NCBI GenBank assembly: GCA_021292165.1
Contig: CM037879.1
Coordinates: 282,632,272 to 282,696,271, forward strand
From: Shinisaurus crocodilurus
Lineage: Eukaryota; Chordata; Lepidosauria; Squamata; Shinisauridae
Length of the DNA stretch: 64,000 nt
Direction of reading: 5' to 3'
Shown here: positions 1 to 12,678 of the stretch, one piece after another
Position numbering within the stretch: position 1 is the stretch's first letter
Layout: every line of letters begins with the position of its first letter
Notes under the pieces: model-generated
What the model saw: only the letters and a program-made list of their open reading frames with translations
The model's database searches: none
What the model was told of the DNA's origin: nothing
Program-made: the position numbers and the translations under genes

Positions 1-144
1 GTGGAGAGTCATCCTCTCCAACCTTGGGTCCCCAGATGTTGCTGGACTACAGCTCCCAGAATCCCTTGCCATTAGCCATGCTGGCTGGGTATGCTGGGAG
101 CTGTAGGCCAGTAACATCTGTGGACCCAAGGTTGGAGAGCCCTG
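1..144. mobile_element. Old hAT-type palindromic MITE (CAGGG-type subfamily)
   Basis: Two inverted arms, each with CCAACCTTGGGTCCCCAGATG-like sequence, meet near base 80. The right end is GGTTGGAGAGCCCTG. The left end is diverged and near the window edge, so no target duplication can be checked. It is related to the younger elements at 21325, 16536 and 41566. Confidence 0.75.
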
Positions 145-194
145 CTCTACAGGTTGGGTTGGAAAACTGCTTGTTTGGCCAAGCAATTGCACAT

Positions 195-615
195 TTCTGT
201 CCACAAAATTTATTTATTTACTTATTTATTACATTTCAATACTGCCCATTACCTGAAGCTCTCTTGATGGTCTAAAAGACAAAGCTTAAAACCGTAAAAT
301 ACAGTAACATAGTAAAACATAATATAAAACCGTAAGTTTGAAACAGAATAAAACCAAAGTAGTAACCAAGATAAAAGCCAGCAGCAGCGCAAAGTTCTAA
401 AAATGCACGAACATAATTTGTAAACCTTAAAAAAAAAATATTAAGGGCTAAAAAGCCTGGGGGGGGGGAAGGTCTTCACTTGGTGCTGAAAAGACTGCAA
501 TGTAGGTCCCAGGTGAGCCTCTCTGGGGAGGTCATTCCACAATGTGGTGCCACCACTGAAAAGGCCCTCCCCTTAGTAGCCACCCACCTCACCTCATTTG
601 GCAGAGGAGGAATGA
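195..615 (-). mobile_element. L2-type LINE 3' end, 5'-truncated
   Basis: Starts (plus strand) with the reversed TTTATTTA tail and the GCCC..ACCTGAAGCTCTC motif typical of L2 3' UTRs. It ends in reversed ORF2 C-terminal sequence around 520-600 (minus strand: ..VAPHCGMTSP.. type). It is degraded, with several stops. Confidence 0.65.
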
Positions 616-1216
616 AGAAAGGTGAACTTCTATTGCTTTGTGCAATGAATAAGCCCAGTGGTTTTCAAACACTCTGTCTTCCCCTTTCCCACATCAATTT
701 CCAAGGAGCCGTCACACATCGGCCATGCAAGATCTGTGTTGCAAAGGATCCTGGGAAGCATTCCTCAGACTGTGTGGAGTGCTTTTTGGAACTCACTATT
801 GCTGTATGTGAAACCAAGAGTGAGTCCTAGAGCCCGCCCAGCGCTCACCAGTGTTTCATGCTGCAGGTGAATAACCAGTAGTGCTTGCCAACCTTGCTCA
901 CCATTGCCAATCTCCTCATAGGGGAACCTCTAATAATAAGTTTGCTAAGCAACTGCAGGATTTCCCAGAACACTGCTTTTAAAATTACCAGATTAATGAC
1001 TTAATTAAAATGACCAAGCAATGTATCAATGTATCAGATAAACTGGAGCAGGAGATGAGCAGAAGACAGAGTGTGATGTACTTGTAGATCGCTGGATGAT
1101 TTTCAATAGATCGGTACGGGTTTATGACCCCCAATGGTTTAACAACAGCAACAAGAGGGCTCTCCTCTACCCCGACATTAGAATCTCAGATATTCAGTAA
1201 CTCAGGTGTAGGTTTC
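616..1216. other. Non-coding stretch, no clear element
   Basis: No recognisable gene or repeat family. The short open frames have no familiar motif. Confidence 0.5.
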
Positions 1217-1424
1217 AGGGGAGGCTTGTGACTCCTATTTCAGTGGGGCTCCCAATCCATTGCAGGTCTCATTTGGAGCTTTATAGGAACTATCCATGGT
1301 GCTGAACTCAGCACCCAAAATAGGTTCACCGCCATGCAGCACCATGGATAGCTCCTATGAAGCTCCAAATAAAACCTGCAATGGATTAAGAGCCCCACCA
1401 AAATAGGAGTCACCAGCCTCTACT
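1217..1424. mobile_element. Foldback MITE, family with GTGACTCCTA-type arms, copy 1
   Basis: Long inverted arms (about 90 bp each): left arm GACTCCTATTTC..CAATCCATTGCAGG, right arm its reverse complement ending AATAGGAGTCACCAGCCTC. The loop contains AACTCAGCACCCAAAATAGG. A second copy lies at 26766-26974. No coding capacity. Confidence 0.8.
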
Positions 1425-1721
1425 GGTTTGCCTCTGTATATGCAGATCTAGTCATGGCTTTTGGGGTGCAGTAGGCAATTGGTTCCACTCCTGAACCACC
1501 ACTATGTTGCATCTGTATCCATTCCTCCTGAATCACACTGTTCAGGTAAGCCTGAAGTCTGCCCAGACCCAAACTGGAGAACGTTAACCATCTTAAGGTG
1601 TCCTCTCCCTAAATTTCATGGATATACATATGCACGCAATAGATTAATATGTATTAAAATATTTCAATCCCATCTTTCAATAAAGATTCTTAGGGCAGCT
1701 AACAAAATGTTGTTTTTTTAA

Positions 1722-1749
<28 letters not shown>
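1722..1749 (+). repeat. (CA)n microsatellite
   Basis: Pure CA dinucleotide run followed by a short TA-rich extension. Confidence 0.95.
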
Positions 1750-1753
<4 letters not shown>

Positions 1754-3531
1754 GCATACACACTTGTATGAACTCATTTCTCCAGATAGAAGTGGGATGG
1801 AAAGGGCAGATCTGTTCAGCTGCTATGTCCTCACTCCCAGCAGAAAACAGACTAAAAGCATGTATTAGCATCCCGGTATATGAGCGCCACTTCTTAGAGG
1901 ATAGACGAGTCGAACAAGAATTGATCCGCTGCAGTCTCTTTGGGCACCAGCAACGAATGCATGGCGGTTAAAGATAGACTGCTGCTATTAATGCAGAGTC
2001 AGGGCATGTGTTGAGCTCTCATCACCTGAAATACTGTTTGCAGGTTATTTGCCAGAGCTTTTTAATAGTTACTAATTGATAATCACTATTATCAATTGGC
2101 AGGCTTACCATGGACTTTGTGAGTCATCCTGAACCAGCACAAGTGGAAAGCTCTCCGGGCAGTTGCAACTGTAATGCTAACACAAAAAAACAGATTCTGT
2201 CTCACTCTGCATGTTCACAGAGGATCAGGTACCAGTGTGGTAAAAATACTGAAAAATATGCCTGGATTCCTAAGTGCCAGCATAGCATGATGAGGTGTTT
2301 CAGGGTTCAGGTCCCTCAAAACCCTACCTCCAAACCAGCATGTTTTTAAAAAAATTATAATTAACTGCCTAATATTTATATAGCCATTTTCCCCAAGGAC
2401 TTCAAATTCTTCACATACATTATTCCCATCATGCTTACAACAACCCTGCAATGCAGGTCTGTGTTATCACCCCCATATTAAAAAGATGGGTGGGCAGAGC
2501 CTGAGAAAGAGCTCACATTTTAATGCAAAATCCGCCTAATTTGCACTTTCCAAACCAATACACAAAATCAAAACACAATTATACTTTCATATGCACACAA
2601 AAATCTGTATATTACTGCAAATGACATACAAAACCATATTGTATTAGGGTAAACTGCTTGCAAAAAATATATATATTCTTATATTAGGGAAAACTGTATG
2701 TAAAAAACTCTATTAGGAGAAAAGTAAACAAAAATGCGGACAATTTTTTTTGTGCTGATGTTTCTTTAAAAAATAATAATCACAAACTGATGCAGAAACA
2801 GAGGAAATGAATTTAAGGTTTGAAAAAAAATGAGAAACTGAGCAAACCTGGAAATACAGATCCATCCATCTCTACAATCTTTCCCCTTATTTGTGTTTTA
2901 TCCACAGCCTCTCTGCTCTGGAACCACCATGGGAACTGGGAAAATTGAATGTCCTCTGTTTGTACACGTTGCAAACCACCCACTTTCCCTCTGTCTTCTG
3001 TACCTTTTCCAATTCCTCATCTACCTCTATTGTGATCATTCGGGGCCAAAATTATCTCTTTTGACTGTTCATCTACAGAGACAACGATTTAGCAATTCAC
3101 TGAGCAACATCCACTGATCCACAGTATTTGTAATGAAAAAAACTTTCGGGGTCAACCTCCCGTCACTAGCCAGTCATGAGATGTTTTAGCAGTAATAGCT
3201 GTCACCTGTCATTATCACAACAAGTGCTGGGCATACACATGTGGTCCAGCCTTGAGTGCCAGCTGATTGAAGGGCTCGTGGCACACTCCAAGACGCACAC
3301 AGAGCTCATGTATCAACATGTTTACCCACTCTTTTCAGTAACGGGTGCAGTTCCATGTAGTGCTGTGTCGAAAATTTCTTTCACGTTGTTTTTGACCCTT
3401 TTTTTCTCTTCAATTAGATAGAAAAGAAATCGCTTTGGGTTTTTTATTCTCTAAAGGAGAAGAAACTTTCAGAGAAATGTTCTTAGACAGAGTACAGGGT
3501 TCTTGTGCTTACCCCTGTTACCAGGTGGCTG

Positions 3532-3569
<38 letters not shown>

Positions 3570-4215
3570 CCTTACTTTTATTGTGCAATCATCTCTCTGG
3601 CACTATGCAGCCTCCTCAGCTTCCCACATTCCAATTAAAGCCCAGGGAAACACATCATGAAGTAACGTCTCCCATGGGGCTTTTTCAGATCAGGTAGCCG
3701 GAGGGGCTGTGGAGTGATGGAGAAATGTGTAATAGAAAGATGAAGAAAACCACAGCATGCTTAGCCACCTGGCAACAATAAGATGAGTACAAAACATACC
3801 ACCCAAAAAATAAATAAATGCTGCAGTGCCCTGAAAACGGGGCAGAAAAACGGAAGCCTTCATCACAGGGGAAGAAAACTTTCAGGAAACTGAAGGACAG
3901 GTTTTGGCACAGCACTAGCTAGGAACATGATCCTTTGCACTCTGCAAAGCTCCCCCTTCAAGGAAGTAAATGGCGATGACCCTGGTGTTGTAGGGGAGCT
4001 CCACATGCATGGTGGAGCCTCCAATGAGCCAGAATGCAAGCACTATCTGTTCTACTTCTAAGGCCACTGTTTTCAAGTCCCTGCCAGATGGGGAGGGGAG
4101 ATTCTATCTTTAGGATTGCTGGTCTCAGATGCATCATTCACACTTTAGATGGGATGAAACTAATTCCCGGACAACTCCATGCTTTGGGGAGAGGGGCTCA
4201 GGCTTGGGGAAAGTC
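1750..4215. other. Mostly unique intronic DNA
   Basis: No gene-like reading frame or clear interspersed repeat apart from the GT microsatellite at 3534-3567. Some AT-rich tracts near 2560-2800. Confidence 0.5.
3534..3567 (+). repeat. (GT)17 microsatellite
   Basis: Perfect GT run. Confidence 0.95.
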
Positions 4216-4432
4216 TGATACTCAGTGGTAAATCACATGCTTTACAAGGCTATGGTCCCAATCAAGGTCCAATTTCTGACAACTCCGATTCAAGGATCTT
4301 GGGTAGGAGAGTAGGAAAAAAACATCTACCTGAAACCTTAGAGAGCTGTTGCTGTCACTTTGGGTGTACAAAGCTGGGCTAGATGAACCAATGGTCTCAT
4401 TCAGCACCAGGAAACAGCTTCATCTGTCCGAG
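4216..4432 (+). mobile_element. tRNA-Ala-type SINE, old copy
   Basis: Head resembles a degenerate tRNA-Ala (CTCAGTGGTAAATCACATGC..CAAGG). The 3' part is the typical GGGCTAGATGAACCAATGGTC..CAGCTTCAT tail. It is strongly diverged, with the B box damaged. Confidence 0.65.
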
Positions 4433-5390
4433 ACAGTCTTTCCTAACCTGGCGCCCTCTACCTGACCTGCTCTGACCAACTGGTGTAAAGAAGCTTCCTT
4501 GGCCACATGAATGCTTTCCCCATGCTTCTTTCTGCCCTTTAGCCAGAGATGGGTGGTGCCATCCCGGTTGAACCCCCCCCCCCCACACCTGACATTTTGG
4601 AGGTCACCAGGTCAAGTCCCTTCATGCACAGCTGGATTGGGCCTCCATTAGAATATAGTATATTTAAGGCTGAACATAAAACAGACACTGCTTTCGAACA
4701 GCATTTTAAATGCCAGACAATCATATTGCCTCTGTTATAATTTTTAAAGTTATTATCTGAAGGGGATCAAGCTGTGAGCCAAAGCATATTCTGCTGAGGA
4801 GTGCCACATTTCTATGATATATGCTCGCATTGTGAGGAGAAATCGATTGTCAAAGCAAATCCTCCAGAGAGAGAGAGTGGCATACGTGTACCTCAAGAGA
4901 GAGGGAAGAGAGACCATAAGTGTCTAGGCATAACCACAGGAAGGCCAACATGCGGACCACACTTTTCACCTGTCAACACTATTCATAGAGGCAAAATGTC
5001 AAACCAAACCAGAACACCTCAGAACTCTCTAACCTCCCCCCCCCACCCCGAATAGAAGCATGAGAAGATGCCTTGGCATGATCAGACCATTGGTTCACCA
5101 AGGATGCTTGACAAATGTGAACTTCCAAATTCTGATACAAACTCATCTGATCTGCACCACCCAGACCAAAGTGTGCAGATCAGAACTTAGATACCCAACG
5201 GCTTTCACATTCTGTGGATCGTTTGATGCAGTTCTGAGCTCCAAAAATGTATCAAAATTTGAGGAAAACACCTTTAGAAACATGTATTTTAAATACATTT
5301 TCAAATGCAATTTTGGTGCTTTTTTTTTTTAAAGATCAGATTAGTGTGAAGACAGGACTTATGGGTGAATGCATGCGAAAGTTCACAGAC
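4433..5390. other. Non-coding stretch, no clear element
   Basis: Contains a C-run at 4566-4583 and otherwise unique sequence. Nothing gene-like. Confidence 0.45.
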
Positions 5391-5392
5391 CA

Positions 5393-5551
5393 GATATGGA
5401 CCGGTTTCCAGAATGTTTATACTGACTGGCAGCATCTCTCCAAGTTTTCAGATTGGGATCTTTCCCAGCCCTGCCTGGAGATGCTAGGGATTAAACCTCA
5501 GATCTTTTGTATGCAAAGCATATGTTCAACCACTGAGTTATGGCCCTTCCC
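5393..5551 (-). mobile_element. tRNA-Ala-type SINE
   Basis: The minus strand reads GGGCCATAACTCAGTGGTTG (A-box region), a TTTGCATAC anticodon-arm region, then GAGGTTTAATCCCTAGCAT (B box) and CTCCAGG, an excellent tRNA-Ala-like head, followed by the SINE body GGGAAAGATC. Related copies at 4216, 23496 and 46165. Confidence 0.8.
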
Positions 5552-6270
5552 TGCGGTCCTCCCTCAAAGTCCACAAAATTAGAAGACCGGCACCATGCAG
5601 GAAATACAGTGTTGTCTTTCAGACATGAATATTGATCTTGGGAATGTGGGTGAAACAATTAAAGGCTGATGATTCTAAATGGGAATAATTATTTCACAAT
5701 TACTTTAGAATGTCACTTTTATTGCTCTAGTTTTTATTTTCCAAATAGACTCTTTGCCTTCCCCCCTCTCCTTCCCCAGGAGCGATTCTGCCCCGCCGCC
5801 CAATAAGCATTGTGTGGAATTGTATTGAGTCTCACAACATTTGGACCTTCTCTCTCCCCCCATATCTCCTTCCATTAAGCAAACAAACACTGAAGCTTTT
5901 GCAACAATAATTGATTTAAGCACAAGACAACTCCACAAGAAAAAGAATTTGTTGTGCTAGCTCCAAACAAATAATCTAGGAGTTTGTGTGATATGCATAT
6001 ATGTTGTGGAACATCAGTGACTTCTCTCTATCTCTACTAGAGGGTCATTTCTTGTTGATATACATTCCTTACATTCCATGAAATTTTAAAGAGCCAAGAT
6101 ATGTTTGCGTAATTTTCCCACTCGGTCATTCATGTGCATTTCTTCATTTATTTATTGAAATAACATTTGGGATTAATTATGAAACCTGATTGCCTTAGCC
6201 AAAAGGAGTATAAAATTCCAGACAATTAAAAATATAGTGAAATCCATTTTGAAATATTTAGAAGAATATT
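5552..6270. other. AT-rich unique DNA
   Basis: No gene or recognisable repeat. Confidence 0.5.
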
Positions 6271-6272
6271 GG

Positions 6273-6274
6273 TT

Positions 6275-6307
<33 letters not shown>

Positions 6308-6320
6308 TTCTTCTTCTTCT
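6273..6320 (+). repeat. (TTTC)n(TTC)n compound microsatellite
   Basis: Tetranucleotide TTTC run grading into TTC trinucleotides. Confidence 0.95.
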
Positions 6321-6447
6321 TAATAATGATAACAACATAAATAAACCATATCAGTTATTAGGTTTTAATTTGGATGAAGAGAAACAAACAAACAATGAAA
6401 ATGCATAAGATTAAAGTCATCCAATAGGCAGACACTAATATGTTGAA

Positions 6448-6448
<1 letters not shown>

Positions 6449-6484
<36 letters not shown>

Positions 6485-6500
6485 TATAATAATAATAATC
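6449..6500 (+). repeat. (AAT)n microsatellite
   Basis: AAT trinucleotides with one interruption (TAT near 6484). Confidence 0.95.
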
Positions 6501-9500
6501 AATAACAACAACATAAGAATATTATATTGGCTGCCTATTGAAGGAACTAGGTACATCTCATTTTAATCTCAAAGCTTCACATTTTTTAATTTGTTTCTTT
6601 TCAGACAGATTAAAACCCAGTGACTGATTGGCTTTATTTATTGTTTTGTACAATGCCTAGATTCACGGACACAACAACAATTTGTGAATCTAGGTATTGT
6701 ATGATATAAAATTAACGTTGTGGACTTTATTACCATATAACAATTGTAAGAATGCGCAAGGGAGAAGAAAGGAAATTGCCCTCTGCCCCACACCTTCATT
6801 ACCGTGTCTATCATTGAAAATCCTTATTCAATTTTGAAGCTTTTAATCTTCATTCATTTTTTTAACAAAAAATCCTCCTTTCCTGTGCTTTTCATCTATG
6901 TCTGCCAAAGGATTTGGAACACAGCAACCCGCAATGAACTATCAATGTGCAACAATTTAAAATGATACAGCTAGCCAGATCAATGCTAGAACTGTCTGCC
7001 AAAATACGAATATACGATAGGGAAACAGAATCAAACAACAGCTGATAAGAAGGTATGCGATTCCTTACTGGCAGGAGATGGCTTGGTAGTTGGTGGGGGG
7101 GATTATCGATGTCTTTTTGCCATGCATGTTTGGTGGTTTAAGATATTTCAACACAGCTGAACATTTCCTTTTGTGCAGCATCCTACAAAAACCTGGTTCC
7201 ACCCCAAAGGAATTTCTAGCAGGTTCCACCCCCCCCCACACACACACCTCAGAAAGATGCCCCACAGACAATGAATTCTTATGTGGATTAATTTCTGTAG
7301 TACAGCTAATATCCTAAGAGCAAAAATGCACCATCTCCTCAAATATATTGTCGACCACCGCTTAATTAACACACTGTGCATACATGTGAGAGAATTTGAC
7401 TCATCTCTCAGAGATGAGACAGATAATTCACAGTGTAATTTCAATGGATAACTCATGGCACTTTTCTCTGGCACCCGATCAGTTGCATATGATTCTCCGA
7501 TGAAATATCAAAGTTAGATCATTATGTTCTGTGTCACTAAAACATAAAACTCAAACGCAATGGGTGTCTGTGGCATTAGGCTCATCAATTCTGAGGTCAG
7601 CCCTCAGCCCTCAGCAAAGGTACGGTGTGGGTGGGAGGGATGCCGTGCCATGAAATTCAGAGTGGGATATAGATATATGGGTCAGCTTGCCAGATCAAAG
7701 TGGGCAATGGTGCTCTTATTGATTTAACAGCAGTTCACTCTCACGCAGAACCAAGCATGTACTCCGATGCGCATACGGGTCACTCCGGAGCCTGGGTTGC
7801 TCTACTCATTTCAACAGGAACAGCTGATCCACACGCACAAAGGAATGCTTATGTGGACCTCTGGCCCCCATTGAAGTGAATGGGTAGCCCCTGTGAGAAA
7901 ACACTGGATGGTTGATTAGGTGAAATCCACCAAGCATAACCCTTCCCATTGATTTTTACTGTCATTTGCTTAAGATGAGTTGGATGTCTTCCTCCAATGC
8001 GTTAGTTTTCTGCCACTGGATAAACACACGCACCTCAGTTCTTTGCAATAAACCACAAGGTTCCCCAGAATTACTTTATCACTTGAGAGGTCCAAACAAC
8101 TTTGTTTCCTCAGCAACTGTATTGCCTCCTCCCTTTAATTTGGGCAATATGGCCTATCTTTCCATCTTGCAGCCAGGTTTCCATTTTAATAATGTTTATG
8201 TCAATATTTTGTCATTAGCGATGGCATTCTATTTCTTTCTTTCTTTTTTTTTTTTTAAGGAAAGACAAATATTAGCTTGCAATTTAAAACAGCTATGATA
8301 AAACATACTCACCCAGATCTACTGATTTGCTTTCAGAACCCCAATAAACATATGTAGCTCGCCAGATTTCAAGGGCTGCCCCACTTACTTTAACAAAGGA
8401 GGAAACCCCGCAGACGCACCTTTCTGCATGAGGATCTTCTTCCTACATCAATCTGAAGGGCATGAGGTCATATCTTCTTGGATTGGGGTGAATGTACTCA
8501 GGTTGATTTGAAGCATGGTAAAAAAAAAAAAAAAGCCTAAGATTGTGATGGAGACCAAGTTGATGGTGTTTAGTCCTAGCAAAGAAATAATCAGGCTGGG
8601 AAGGCACACTACTATTACCTGTGATATACTCCCAGTGATGTAAACTAGCCCAGCAATGGGGAACCAGAAGGTGAGGTAGTGCTTCTACCACCAGCTACAG
8701 ATTTGGGGATCCCTTGGCAAGGGCACCCTTAGGAGACCTCCTGAACCTGGGACATGAAAACGGAGAATGTTTTCTGAGCTTCCTAAGTCTTCCATTCAAA
8801 GTAAAAAAAAAAAAAAAGGTGGTGCTGATGTGGTGGAGGCTTTTGCCAGTCTTGGTGCCCTGGCCATGCCAGCTCCTAGCATTGGCCCTGAATGCTTCTC
8901 CAGCAATGATGATAGCTACCACCGCAAGATAAGGCATTGCATCACATTTGATGTAACTGAGAGAGAGAATTAAGTAAAGTCTGCAAACGGCATGACAAGG
9001 AAATGACTCACCTATGCAACCTCTTAATGCCATTTGGACCACACCAAGCTACTCTGGTACAGCCATCCGCACTTGATGTTTGTCAGTCTCCAAGATGGCA
9101 TTGCAAGAGGTGGTACTACAGGACTTCAGTGCCCTGCTCCTCTTGCCCAGGAAGTGGCAGTAGCTACTTCAGCAAAAGCGACTAAACTGAACACCTACAC
9201 CTTTAGAAATAGTGTAGAAAGCCCAATAAAATAAGTACTGAAGCATAACAACTCCATTTAAGTATAGCATCTGTTTTGAATTTTAGTAACCTGAAAGGAA
9301 CAAGACATTAGTCCACAAATAATGGGGGGGGGGGGAAGAAACCCTGCTTCTTCTTCTTCTTCTTCTTCTTTTTTTTTTGCTGATTATCTGGGTTGTAAAT
9401 AAAGGGTCAAAAATAATAATATAATTTTGAACCCATGACATTTAAAGATAAAGTAGTTCCAGAAAAATATGTAGTACTTTTGATCAAGACTGAAATATCT

Positions 9501-10920
9501 TAAGATAAACATTTTCCCGGAGCAAAGCAACATCCTTAAAAAGGAACCACTGAAGATATTTTTAACAGTATAAAAGGGTCTAAAAGCTCATAACCTTGCC
9601 CTTTTCCGTCTATATCAAGTCACTTTTATATTACATTCACAAACATTAAGTTATTCCTTGCAAAACATAGCATTGCTTATCCTAGCCCATGAGATAAACT
9701 TAAAAGTCTGGGACACAACCCATGGATTGTGTTATTGGTACATTTCCATTCATTTCAATAGGTACTTGCACAGGAGAAATTCCCAATGGATTGTGCCCTG
9801 TGTTAAAAAACAAACAAACAACAAACTTTAAGCAGCTCACCCAGTAGGTAGCATCAGAAAGATTAAACTGTTTATATGCTTGTGGCGTTGCTTCGGGTGT
9901 CTGGGATGGGCTGCCTACAAGGGCAATACGCCTGTATGACAAACGGCCCTTCATGTGCAATCAGACTGTACAACTGTTCACTCATCAGTGTTGATGAATC
10001 CAAAGGTTCCCAAAGATAATTATACACAAACATATCCCAGGACATGCTTAAGGATGGGGTGGCAGTGGGCGTGGGGGAAAATGACTATTCAAAGTAGTGA
10101 TACAATTGCGTTCTGCTCTAGAGAAAGTGTGAGGTCATGTGTATCCATATTTAAAGACTGGACACACACACAGAGACACACACGGCCCCCTTCCAATCCC
10201 AGCTGACACAAACACTGCATACTACATTAACTGTACACACAAGATACACAATCCCTGGAAAGCACCAATCTTTAAAGCTATTTAGACCCTCCACTAAGTT
10301 ACATTTCTGCATTGTGTGATGAGATCTCATAACATGATCACGACGAAGACAGACAATATACAAGAGTTACTGCTGATACAGCTCATGTTTTTCAATAGAG
10401 GGGTGGGGGGGACGCAGAGTGCCTAAGAAGCTATTTATCAAAGCATTTCTAAATATAATTCTGCATCATTTTCAACCAGAGGCATAGTATGGGTGCTCTG
10501 GTGGTCCAAAAATCAATTTAAAAAGATGAGACAACTACTGCCGTGGAATAACCGTGTGTTACTACACAAGCCCAAAAACTCCCCCCACCACCCCACACAT
10601 CCCATGGAAGGTCTAAAGGCAAGATTTGGAAAGGACAGTTTGACATGATCCTCATCTTGAAATGGGCGAGTTAAGGAAGCATTTCCATAAACCTAAGTGA
10701 CAGCCAAGGCACCACCAGATTCAGCTAACAGAGTTCCAAGATGTATATTAGCAATATCTTTTCTGACTGATTTGAGGGCCAGCAGGAAGGTTGTATAAGC
10801 CAAAACGGAGGGGAACACAAGCAAACATTTTTGTGCTGACAGATCTTCTCAAGAACTGTTCGAGAGCATCAACCTTCAACTTGGCACTCTAATAGGTTAA
10901 AGATAGGTAACCTAAGGACA
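6501..10920. other. Long unique intronic stretch downstream of the proximal CELF2 exon
   Basis: No exon with a splice-site pair or familiar peptide was found on either strand. Only homopolymers (A at 8520-8534, A at 8801-8817, G at 9325-9336) and a CTT run at 9348-9370 stand out. Repeat density is much lower than in the rest of the window. Confidence 0.5.
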
Positions 10921-10922
10921 AA

Positions 10923-10965
10923 ACACACACACACACACAACAACAACAACAACAACAACAACAAC
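10923..10965 (+). repeat. (CA)n(CAA)n compound microsatellite
   Basis: Dinucleotide CA followed by trinucleotide CAA. Confidence 0.95.
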
Positions 10966-11859
10966 TATAGCACATATTATTGAGACTGAGCCAAGTAAAA
11001 TATCAATTTCATAAATTCATCATTCTCGACAACAAACTCAATATCCTAAATTTAGGATTTTCTGAAACTGGACAATGGAAGGCATCAATTCTTCAAGTAT
11101 ATTATCCACAATGCATATGACAGAAAGGCCATCGATATCAAATATGACCCACCCCCATAACATATTAATCCTCAGCAGCTGAAGCAGATGGCTATTTCAT
11201 GAATAGCTCTTCTCAGTCATTCCATGAGCTACAAAAAATCTAACGCCTCAAAAGACCATTTACTAGGGGTGGGGTGAGGAATTAGATGCTACAACTTTGA
11301 ATGAGTTTGCAATGTGACCAAGACCAGACTATATGGGGAGGGAAGTAAAAAAAATAATATTTAAATGCAGTTTTGAAGACAATGTGCAAAGTTTTATTAA
11401 CCCTTATACCTTACACACACTTTCCCCTACACAGATGTACCACATAACCACTATTGCAATCCCCTTTCCTCGATTTTCTTTATAAAATTCAGCATGTTGT
11501 GGATGTTGCTGTTATTTCACATAGGATTATGATTTTACTCAGGGATAATGTTATGGTCTGCTTCTATATAGTTTTTCCCCCCTCTTCAATTTTTTGAAAA
11601 CTCAAATATGTTTCTCATCCCTAGAACACTCAATATACAGCACTTTTCTCAACAATGACTGCCCTTGAGAGATGATACAGCAATAGAAACTTTAAGAACC
11701 ACGGGATAGGCAGAAAATTAACCAAATATTGTTTCCTTCCCTGAAATGCCAGTACGCAGCATTGCCCAGTCAGTCTTGCTAGCATTTTCATTCCCATGTA
11801 GAAGAAAGAAACATCTCCCGAAGAATTAACACTATATTTACCACGCATTTACCAACATG

Positions 11860-12070
11860 TTCAAAATCGCCTGATTTAATTTCCTTCCTGCTCTGTCACA
11901 AAAAGCGGGCTGTTTTCACATTTTAATTCAAGCTCATCTCCGTCACTAATTTACTGTTAAGTGAATTTTCTTCCTTCATCTGAGCACGTTACGCCACACA
12001 CTCTGACCGAGTTGAGATTTCTATGCAGAAGGCGGAATATCTGTATAGGAATTTTCACTGGATATTAAGA
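11860..12070. promoter_or_regulatory. Candidate conserved non-coding element near the proximal exon
   Basis: Complex, repeat-free sequence about 0.6 kb inside the intron, with TAAT-core motifs (TTTTAATTC, CACTAATTTACTG). Proposed only from complexity and location; conservation has not been tested. Confidence 0.25.
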
Positions 12071-12077
12071 GTGTGCA

Positions 12078-12126
<49 letters not shown>
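12078..12126 (+). repeat. (ATT)16 microsatellite
   Basis: Nearly perfect ATT run. Confidence 0.95.
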
Positions 12127-12127
<1 letters not shown>

Positions 12128-12301
12128 CTGCAACGCTCAGCATGCATTCCCCCACATTATCTAAGTAGAATATAAATCATACTTATATCAGTCTCCTGTC
12201 TCCAGCTACCTTTAGAACCAGTATTCCTGCTAGAGAATGTTAGAGATCAAACATAACGGCTTTCGGGGTGGGGGGTTGAGGAAATGAGAGCGAGGGGGAA
12301 A

Positions 12302-12303
<2 letters not shown>

Positions 12304-12335
<32 letters not shown>
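12304..12335 (+). repeat. (CA)16 microsatellite, UG-repeat in the CELF2 intron
   Basis: Perfect CA run on plus. In CELF2 transcripts it reads (UG)16 about 270 nt downstream of the proximal exon's 5' splice site. UG repeats are the known binding preference of CELF proteins. Confidence 0.95.
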
Positions 12336-12338
<3 letters not shown>

Positions 12339-12477
12339 GGACCACAAAAGAATTTGCAAGTGACAAGAGAGGGGAATAAATCCATGCTCTGCCACACAGA
12401 TACTTCCAGCAGCAAGTCTGCAGCCTCCAAGAGACAAATCCAACGCTTTTGTTTATACCGTCAGAAAACCTCTAGGG

Positions 12478-12479
<2 letters not shown>

Positions 12480-12508
<29 letters not shown>
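12480..12508 (+). repeat. (TG)14 microsatellite, CA-repeat in the CELF2 intron
   Basis: Perfect TG run on plus, reading (CA)n on the transcript strand about 95 nt downstream of the proximal donor. It lies in inverted relation to the CA run 145 bp away, so the two could pair in the pre-mRNA. Confidence 0.95.
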
Positions 12509-12510
<2 letters not shown>

Positions 12511-12598
12511 AAACAAACAAGAAAGACAACCGTCAAGAATCTAAAGCATTCAGGAGATCCGTCTTGAGGTTCCGACGCTGACAGGCAAGTGAATCGGT

Positions 12599-12604
12599 AC
12601 TTAC
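12599..12604 (-). promoter_or_regulatory. CELF2: 5' splice site of proximal CELF2 first exon
   Basis: The minus-strand sequence after the last exon base is GTAAGT, a full-consensus U1-type donor. It interrupts codon 25 after two bases. About 90 nt into the intron lies a CA-repeat and about 270 nt in a UG-repeat (transcript sense). Confidence 0.85.
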
Positions 12605-12678
12605 ATTCTGTCTGAAACTAGCAAACGGCTATCGACCATCATCTCCGGCAGAAAATCCAGCTTGAATGAAGAAGTCAT
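12605..12678 (-). CDS. CELF2: CELF2 alternative first coding exon (MTSSFKLDF N-terminus), partial gene
   Basis: CELF2 is an RNA-binding protein with three RRM domains that binds GU-rich elements and controls alternative splicing, mRNA decay and translation. This exon supplies only a variable N-terminal tail; the RRMs lie on downstream exons outside the window. Read on the minus strand it gives MTSSFKLDFLPEMMVDSRLL followed by VSDR and two bases (AT) of a split codon, 74 nt in all. From memory, a vertebrate CELF2 isoform begins MTSAFKLDFLPEMMVEGRLL, so identity is high, with A4S and EG-to-DS changes. The exon ends at a consensus donor (GTAAGT, 12604-12599). The ATG has A at -3 and is the first in-frame ATG after an in-frame stop at 12834-12832, which supports the start. 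CELF1 has a related tail, but the RLL.sDR ending fits CELF2. Sure of the family, nearly sure of the paralogue. Confidence 0.93.
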
